19,983 nucleotides of DNA from HGM13006 sp963649625 (GTDB lineage Bacteria > Bacillota > Clostridia > Oscillospirales > Oscillospiraceae): contig CAVJIP010000008.1 of NCBI GenBank assembly GCA_963649625.1, forward strand, positions 1-19,983, given 5' to 3'. The notes under the pieces were generated by a model. It searched no databases, was not told the DNA's origin, and saw only the letters and a program-made list of their open reading frames with translations. Of this stretch, positions 14,532 through 19,983 are shown piece after piece. The translations under genes were made by a program, and so were the position numbers. Positions within the stretch are counted from its first letter, which is position 1, and every line of letters begins with the position of its first letter.

Positions 14532-15128
14532 TCACCCATCCAGCTGGGATACCAGCCGGGTCAAGGTTTCCCGATCCGTAATCAGATTTAGTGCGTCCAG
14601 AAATGCGCCGGTGCCCAGGTGGGCCGGAAGCTCCAGCTGCCGTTTTACATAGTCCCGTCGGGCGGCACTGTTTTCCCCTCCCATCAGGCCCAAGGTGAAA
14701 AGCTCCTGCCGGGTGATGGGACTTTCCCCATGGGCCGGGGTGTCCTCCTCCAGAAAATGGGCCCCGGAGCGGCGAAGGGCCTCCAGCAGAATCTCCGGGG
14801 TCATTCCCTCCACCCCCAGAAGTCCCTCCTTGGAGGGGGCGTGCTTTCGTTTTTCCTTTCCCGGGATGTCGGGGATATAGGCCTGTAGAAGCCGATCAGG
14901 GGGGAGCTGACTTTTCAGCCGGTTTCGTATGACAAAGCCCGCCCCATCGCTGTCCGTCAGCAAAATCAGCCCTCGCTTTTCCGCCACCCGCCGGAGAAAG
15001 GCGATTTTCTCCTGATCCTTGAAAATTCCAAAGCCGCCGGTCTCGAAGATGGTTGCATCCACCACCTGGCGAAGGGCGTTTTTGTCATAGCGGCCCTCCA
15101 CCAAAATGGCCTCCCGAATCCGAACCAT
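14532..15128 (-). CDS. rnmV: Ribonuclease M5-like Toprim protein (DUF4093)
   Basis: Probable ribonuclease M5, which trims 5S rRNA precursors. The 198-residue protein has a Toprim domain with the catalytic Glu in LVEGRYD (Glu 11) and the metal-binding DSD in LLTDSDGAG (59-61). A C-terminal region of DUF4093 type begins near HAPSKEGLLGVEGM. An alternative is another small Toprim nuclease; length and the IPGKEKRK segment favour M5. The ATG at 15128 overlaps the holA stop by one base (TGATG), with GGAGG 8 bases upstream. It is last in the comEC-holA operon, a position common in Clostridia. Confidence 0.85.
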   Translation of the reverse strand: MVRIREAILVEGRYDKNALRQVVDATIFETGGFGIFKDQEKIAFLRRVAEKRGLILLTDSDGAGFVIRNRLKSQLPPDRLLQAYIPDIPGKEKRKHAPSKEGLLGVEGMTPEILLEALRRSGAHFLEEDTPAHGESPITRQELFTLGLMGGENSAARRDYVKRQLELPAHLGTGAFLDALNLITDRETLTRLVSQLDG

Positions 15129-16180
15129 CACCGCTCCCTCCTACAGTCCTCCGCCAGCCGGAGAAGCATCAGCTCCAGCAGCTGGTCCTGCTGGCCGCCG
15201 GAGGTTTTCATGGCATAGTCCGTCTCCGCAGAGCGCAGCATCCCATGGCGCAGGGCCTCCACGGAGAAGTGGCCCGCCTGCTGATACAGCTCCCGGGCGG
15301 CGGATTCCCAGGTGCCGTAAAGCCGCATCAGATCATAGGGCCCCTTCCCGTGGGCACTTAATACCTTGGCTCCGTAGAGCTGCCGCATCTGCCGGCCAAT
15401 AATGGCGTTGATGGCAATCGGTTCGGTGTCCTGCCGGAGAAGCTCCCGGAGCTTTTCCAGGGCCCCCTGAAAGTTCTTTGCTCCAATGTCCCGGGTGATG
15501 TCAAAAATCACCGCCTCCACCACAGGAATCACCACGCTGTCCACGTCGAATTTGGTAATCTCCGGCTGGTCAGAATAGGCCATGAGCTTTTGTATTTCCG
15601 CATTCAAAGTGGTCATGGAGCCGCCGGTCTGCAAAATCAGATAGCGGCAGACCTCGTCGCTTATGGTTTTCCCGGTGGTGGCCAGATGCCGCCGAATCCA
15701 GGGAATCAGCTGGGCCTCCTTCTGCTTGGCGAACTCCACCTGGAGCCCGGAGGACAGGGCAGCCCAGAGCTTTTTCATGCGCTTATCCGGCTTCCACTCC
15801 ACTGCGTCAAAGCTCCAGACCAGGGTGCAGTAGTCAGGAATGCCGGACAGCAGCTCCGTCAGGGCCTGCCGCTCCCCCTCTGGCCGGGAAAAAGGGTCAA
15901 TATCTATGATTTCGATCAGGCTGGTGGGGCTCATTATGGGAATAGCCTCCACCGCCTCCCCCAAGGCCCCCACATCCCAGGTCTCCTCGGTGAAGCGATG
16001 ATAGTTAAAGTCCTCGGCGGGGCCCTCCGTCAGCTTCTTTTTCAGCTGTCCCCGATAATTTTCCAGAAGGTAGTGTTCCTCCCCGAAGAATATATACATC
16101 CGGCGGAAGGCCCCGGATTTTATGTCCGCCTTGAGCTGCTGATAGCCCTCGGTGGCGGAAGTCTTTTTTCCCTTTGCCAC
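15128..16180 (-). CDS. holA: DNA polymerase III delta subunit
   Basis: Clamp-loader subunit that opens the beta sliding clamp. The 350-residue protein has the family N-terminus (YQQLKADIKSGAFRRMYIFFGEEHYLLENY in two overlapping parts), LIEIIDIDPF, a central AAA-like region without a Walker A box, which is normal for delta, and a C-terminal collar domain with LLRQDTEPIAINAIIGRQMRQLY. The start is GTG at 16180, three bases after the comEC stop; GGGGG precedes it inside the end of comEC. The comEC-holA pairing is widespread in Firmicutes. Confidence 0.95.
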   Translation of the reverse strand: MAKGKKTSATEGYQQLKADIKSGAFRRMYIFFGEEHYLLENYRGQLKKKLTEGPAEDFNYHRFTEETWDVGALGEAVEAIPIMSPTSLIEIIDIDPFSRPEGERQALTELLSGIPDYCTLVWSFDAVEWKPDKRMKKLWAALSSGLQVEFAKQKEAQLIPWIRRHLATTGKTISDEVCRYLILQTGGSMTTLNAEIQKLMAYSDQPEITKFDVDSVVIPVVEAVIFDITRDIGAKNFQGALEKLRELLRQDTEPIAINAIIGRQMRQLYGAKVLSAHGKGPYDLMRLYGTWESAARELYQQAGHFSVEALRHGMLRSAETDYAMKTSGGQQDQLLELMLLRLAEDCRRER

Positions 16181-16183
16181 GGG

Positions 16184-18404
16184 TCAAGCCCCCTTTAGTC
16201 TTATGGTTCCCTGTTGGTCGGTGCGATAGCACCGGGCGCCCCAGGCGGCAATGCGCCGAAGGGTCTCCTGGGCCGGATGGCCATAGCTGTTTTTTCCCAC
16301 GGAAATGGCCACAAGCTCCGGGGCGGTCTGCCGGAGCAAAGCCTCGGAGGTGCTGTATTTTGAGCCGTGATGCCCCGCAATCAGCAAATCTACATCCGGC
16401 AGAGCTGCGGTGTCTATCAAAAGCTGCTCCTGTTGGGTGTCCATGTCCCCGGTGATCAAAGCTGTAAGCCCGGAGAGCTTCACCAGCACTCCAAGGCCGG
16501 TATTCTCGTTTTGATCCGGTGGCGGGAGCAGCTCCAGATTGCCGCCGCCCAGGCTGGCCGTTGTGGTGGAGGTGATATAGCGTATGGGAATATTCCGGGC
16601 CTGGGCGGCCTCCTCGATGGCCTGTCGGCAGGAGCCGGGAATATCCGGCAACAGCAGATTGGAAACCGGCATACACTCCAGCAGCTCCTCCACGCCGCCG
16701 CTGTGATCCTCGTCATAGTGGGTCAAAATCAGGTACTCCACCCGGTAGATGCCCTGGGCGGCCAGCTCTGCCGCAGCAGTCCCGGCGGGAGAGCCCTGGG
16801 AGCCGCCGCAGTCAATCACCGCCGCCTGTCCCTTGTCCAGGGCCAGCAGACATTGGCCCTGGCCCACATCCAGCACGGTAAGGGATGCCCCGCCGCCGGC
16901 AAAAAGCATCAGCAGCAGGCATGCCCCCAGGCTCCCGGTCATGGAGCATATTGGCAGCACCTGCATTTTCTGTCCCTTGGGGCGGAACAAAACCAGTGCC
17001 ATTAGCAAATAGGCCAGCAGCACCCAGCCCACGGCATAGGCCGAGCCGGTACACAGCGTGGCGAAGGGCAGCCGTGAAAGAGCAGCCGCAATCCGCTGGA
17101 CATAGCGAATCGGCCAGGCGGTAAGCCAGCCCAGGGCCAGGCCAAGGCTGGGAAACGCCTTTCCCAGCAGCCCGGTCAGCAGACTCCCCCGAAAGCACCA
17201 GACAATGGCCCAGCCCGTCAGCAGATTGGTCACTGGGGCAATCAGGGAAAGCTGTCCAAAGTNNNNNNNNNNGTCCAAAGTGGGCCATCATCAGAGGGGT
17301 GGTAGAGACGGTGGCCGCCGCCGTGACGGACAGGGAGGCGCTGAGCCAGCTGCGAAGCCGGTAGAGCCTATGCTCTTTCCGCTCTCCGGCCATAGCCCGG
17401 TAAAAGCGGTTTCCCAGGAAAATCAATCCGGCCATGGCGGCAAAGCTAAGCTGTAGTCCCCAGCCCAGAAGGCAATAGGGATTTTGCAAGGTCAACAGCA
17501 GCCCGGCGGCGGCCAGGGCGGTGGGCGGATCCTCCTCCCGACCCAGCAGAGGTGCCAGCAGCACCAGGCACTGCATCACCGCCGCCCGGACAATGGAGGC
17601 CGATGCGCCGGTTATCACCGCAAATGCAATGCTCAGAGGAATCCCCACCCAGGCCCGGAGCCGTTTCTTAGAAATCACCAGCCCCAAAGAGCCAGTCAAA
17701 ACCGTCATGTGCAGGCCGGAAAGGGCCAGGGCGTGATAGATGCCGGAGGTTTGGAGGGCCGCTTTTTCCCAATCGGTGAGCAAGGCCCGATTTCCTGTGG
17801 TCAGGGCCATAGCGTAGCCCAGAGCGTCTGCGGGAACACCGCCCTCCAGGGACTGCTCCAGCTCGTGGGCAATGCGGCGGGGCAGATACCTTAGCCCAGG
17901 AGTGGCCTCTTCCGTCAGATGGAATTGGGCCTTGCCGTAGGCAAAAAGCCGAATGCCCTGGGCATAATAATAATCAGAGCCATCCGGGTCTGCGTTCTCC
18001 ACTGCGGCCAGCACGGCAAACCGGTCGCCGGGAACCAGTGGCTCCTCCCGGTTCAGCCAAACCATGGCCCTGGTCTGCACCTTCCCGGCCCGAAGCACCA
18101 CCGGGAGCCGTTGGCCGTAATCCGTTTCGGTGCCGTAGTCCGTGGCCTCACATTGGACGGTCATAACCTGTCCGGCCAGGGTCTGAGCTGGTGCGGCGAA
18201 CATCAACTGATACCCCGCCGTCCAGAAAAGCCCCAGGGCGAAGCCCAGCACCCCGGGCGCAAGGCGAGGCCCCAGGGCAAAAAGGACGATAGCCAGCACC
18301 AGCATAGCCGCCCCGGTCAGATACAGGGCCGTCCCGGTCAGGAGAAGAATCGCCGCCAGGGCAGCCAGAATAAACCCGCAGGTAAAGCGCAGCAGCGTCC
18401 GCAT
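16184..18404 (-). CDS. comEC: ComEC/Rec2 DNA-uptake channel (interrupted by an artificial 10-N gap)
   Basis: Membrane channel that imports single-stranded DNA during competence. Read literally it is broken by ten Ns into two frames. Merging the identical 9-base flanks gives an open frame of exactly 733 residues. It has an N-terminal membrane and DUF4131 region (1 to about 170), the Competence domain with HALALSGLHMTVL (about 225), then LMMAHFGQLSLIAPVTNLL across the former gap, and a C-terminal metallo-beta-lactamase domain with VLDVGQGQCLL and the metal site THYDEDHSGG (about 552-560). All expected parts are present. The ATG at 18404 follows GGGAGG, with a promoter about 45 bases upstream. 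holA follows immediately. Confidence 0.92.
17254..17281. other. Scaffold gap of 10 Ns flanked by an identical 9-bp sequence
   Basis: Ns occupy 17263-17272. Both 17254-17262 and 17273-17281 read GTCCAAAGT. Removing the Ns and one copy restores the comEC frame and the conserved FGQLSLIAP motif, so the gap most likely contains no missing bases. It has the same pattern as the gap at 956-965. Confidence 0.9.
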
Positions 18405-18448
18405 GGCGGTTTCCTCCCTTCATTCCAGTTTCACAATCACCGGCTTCT

Positions 18449-18477
18449 ATTGTACCATTTTCGGGAGGGCTTGTCGA
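18449..18477 (-). promoter_or_regulatory. Promoter of the comEC-holA-rnmV operon
   Basis: On the minus strand, TCGACA (18477-18472), 17 bases, then TACAAT (18454-18449) with an extended -10 TGG. It lies between the terminator of the alaS-HIT unit and the comEC start. No competence-specific box is evident. Confidence 0.75.
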
Positions 18478-18486
18478 GAAGAAAGC

Positions 18487-18517
18487 GATAAAAGACAGGA
18501 GGCGCAAATGCGCCTCC
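18487..18517 (-). terminator. Rho-independent terminator after the HIT gene
   Basis: On the minus strand, GGAGGCGC (18517-18510) pairs perfectly with GCGCCTCC (18505-18498) around a 4-base loop, followed by TGTCTTTTATC. It begins about 10 bases after the HIT stop codon. Confidence 0.88.
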
Positions 18518-18527
18518 CGATGCTTAT

Positions 18528-18866
18528 TTAGCAAAAGCTGCCCAGCTCCTTGCCTGCCAGCACATGGAAGTGGAGATGCTCGACCGTCTGGCCCGCCTCC
18601 GGGCCGCAGTTTGTCACCACCCGGAAGCCCTGGGCAAAGCCCATCTCCCGGGCCAACTCCGCAATCACCTGGTAGATGTGCCCCACAATGGGGGCCATCT
18701 CCTGGTCAATCTCTGCGGCAGAAGCTATATGCTTCTTGGGAATCACCAGAAAATGGGTAGGAGCCAGAGGCTCAATGTCCCGGAAGGCAAAGCAGAGGTC
18801 GTCCTCATAGACTTTGTTGGTGGGAATCTCCCCGGCCATAATCTTGCAGAAAATGCAGTCGTTCAT
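18528..18866 (-). CDS. HIT-family hydrolase (HinT-like)
   Basis: A 112-residue histidine-triad protein that hydrolyses nucleoside phosphoramidates or similar adenylated compounds. The N-terminus MNDCIFCKIMAGEIPTNKVY is typical of the HinT/PKCI branch (Cys 4 and Cys 7 form part of the usual zinc site). The catalytic triad is visible in GQTVEHLHFHVLAG, with histidines 97, 99 and 101. The protein is full length and cytosolic. The ATG has AAGGAGG 5 bases upstream and lies 10 bases after the alaS stop, so the two are co-transcribed. A link to alaS is plausible because HinT enzymes can clear aminoacyl-adenylates, but that is inference. Confidence 0.95.
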   Translation of the reverse strand: MNDCIFCKIMAGEIPTNKVYEDDLCFAFRDIEPLAPTHFLVIPKKHIASAAEIDQEMAPIVGHIYQVIAELAREMGFAQGFRVVTNCGPEAGQTVEHLHFHVLAGKELGSFC

Positions 18867-18876
18867 ATGCTCCTCC

Positions 18877-19983
18877 TTATTTTTTAACGTGCTCGGACAC
18901 GAAGTTATCCACCACGGCCAGAGCGTTGTCCAGCATCAGGGGATCCTTGCCGCCGCCCATGGCAGAATCGGCCTTGCCGCCGCCGGAGCCGCCGGTGATG
19001 GCCGTCACCGTGCGAATCAGATCGCCGGCCTTGATGCCTGCCGCCACGGCCTTTTTGCCGCAGACTGCGTTGAAGGTGATCTTATCCCCGGAGATGGAGG
19101 ACAACACCGCCACCACGGACTCGTCCTTATCCCGGAGCATATCGCCAATCTTCCGCAGAGAGCCTGCGCTCATGGAGGACAGGGTGGTGGTGATCACATT
19201 TAAGCCCTCCACCTTCTTGGCGGCGTACAGGAACCGCTCGGCATCGTTGGCCAGAAGCTTGCTTTGCAGCTGATCCAGCTGATGGCGCAGCTCCCGTCCC
19301 TCCTTGATGACCTGCTCCAAATGGGGCAGCAGCTCGGTAGGGGTGGTCTTAACGGCGGAAGCGGCACGGCGCAGGAGCTTGGTGTTTTCCGCAGCCAGCA
19401 TCAGGTTCTGCTTGCCCACCAAGGCCTCGATTCGGCGAACCCCGGAGGCCACGGAGCCCTCGCTGATAATGCAGAAGGAGCCGATTTTGGCCGTATTGTC
19501 CAGATGGGTGCCGCCGCACAGCTCCTTGGACACATCGCCCATGGTCACTACACGAACCTGATCCCCATATTTCTCGCCGAACAGGGCCATGGCCCCCTCC
19601 TGCTTGGCCTCCTCAATGCCCATGACCCGGGTGGTAATGGGCAGGCCCTCCAGAATTGCGTCATTGACCAGAACGGTAATCTGCCGCAGCTCTTCCTCGG
19701 TAATGGCGGAGAAGTGGGTGAAATCAAAGCGCAGATGATCCGGACTGTTAAGGGAGCCCGCCTGATGGACGTGCTCACCCAGCACCTGCTGAAGGGCAGC
19801 CTGGAGCAGATGGGTGGCGGAGTGGGCCCGGGAGATGGCCTGGCGGTGCGATGAATCCACCGTGGCAGTCACGGTGTCCTCCACCTCAAGCCTTCCGGCG
19901 GTCATTTTTCCGTAATGAAGATACTTTTCCGCCTTGTCCTTCTGGACGTTTGTCACCTCAAAGACGCTGCCATTCAAGGAGAT
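18877..19983 (-). CDS. alaS: Alanyl-tRNA synthetase, C-terminal part (partial at window edge)
   Basis: The last 368 residues of AlaRS; the catalytic core and most of the protein lie beyond the right edge, so no start codon is in the window. Visible are the end of the anticodon-side region, the editing domain with zinc or metal ligands in SRAHSATHLLQAA (HxxxH) and KELCGGTHLDNT (CxxxH), a helical DHHA1-linking region, and a glycine-rich C-terminal domain with GGSGGGKADSAMGGGK. The editing domain removes serine or glycine wrongly attached to tRNA-Ala. The stop is followed after 10 bases by the HIT gene. Confidence 0.97.
   Translation of the reverse strand: MSLNGSVFEVTNVQKDKAEKYLHYGKMTAGRLEVEDTVTATVDSSHRQAISRAHSATHLLQAALQQVLGEHVHQAGSLNSPDHLRFDFTHFSAITEEELRQITVLVNDAILEGLPITTRVMGIEEAKQEGAMALFGEKYGDQVRVVTMGDVSKELCGGTHLDNTAKIGSFCIISEGSVASGVRRIEALVGKQNLMLAAENTKLLRRAASAVKTTPTELLPHLEQVIKEGRELRHQLDQLQSKLLANDAERFLYAAKKVEGLNVITTTLSSMSAGSLRKIGDMLRDKDESVVAVLSSISGDKITFNAVCGKKAVAAGIKAGDLIRTVTAITGGSGGGKADSAMGGGKDPLMLDNALAVVDNFVSEHVKK

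Noticed and set aside
1..19983. CRISPR arrays, tRNA or rRNA genes, insertion sequences, toxin-antitoxin or defence genes
   Set aside because: None seen on either strand: genes are tightly packed, intergenic spaces are short, and no spaced repeats, cloverleaf-like sequence, transposase or terminal inverted repeats were recognised.

Overview
The window is a GC-rich stretch in which every gene I can support lies on the minus strand. It looks like a draft or metagenome-assembled genome of a Gram-positive anaerobe of class Clostridia, most likely Oscillospirales (Oscillospiraceae-like). The evidence is strong AAGGAGG ribosome binding sites, vegetative TTGACA/TATAAT promoters, an oxygen-independent (cbi) cobalamin pathway, clostridial families (DUF3793, DUF6110, a DUF4093-type RNase M5) and a comEC-holA-RNase M5 cluster. 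The taxonomy is inference. Two runs of ten Ns mark scaffold gaps; both look spurious because the same 9 bases occur on each side.

Layout, right to left (direction of transcription). At 19983-18528, the 3' end of alaS is followed by a HIT-family hydrolase and a strong terminator. At 18477-14532, a promoter precedes comEC, holA and an RNase M5-like Toprim gene; comEC is split only by an artificial gap. At 14530-12279, a promoter overlapping the end of the previous gene precedes proC and a MATE transporter. At 12255-10856, a promoter with a palindrome over its -35 box precedes citrate synthase. At 10855-10310 there is a promoter and a decayed fragment of a membrane-protein gene, followed by a LysR regulator (10309-9386).

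At 9389-8259, a consensus promoter and a leader with two TTAG-N6-CTAA dyads precede a DUF3793 protein and a flavodoxin, probably an iron-responsive pair. At 8162-5402, a promoter precedes a metal-handling trio: a small DUF6110 membrane-anchored protein, a P1B-type ATPase with an atypical SCALKLS membrane motif, and a CopZ-like HMA chaperone. A long terminator-like hairpin lies between the first two genes. At 5361-1, a promoter with only a short leader drives cbiD-cbiF-cbiG-cbiH-cbiJ-cbiET, overlapping genes that cover the corrin pathway from cobalt-precorrin-3 to cobalt-precorrin-8. The other cobalamin genes presumably lie beyond the left edge.

Most of the window is well-conserved housekeeping and cofactor biosynthesis. 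The parts most worth a second look are the DUF6110/ATPase/HMA trio, the DUF3793-flavodoxin leader, the structured RNA-like element between those two operons, and the two gap artefacts that falsely break cbiJ and comEC.
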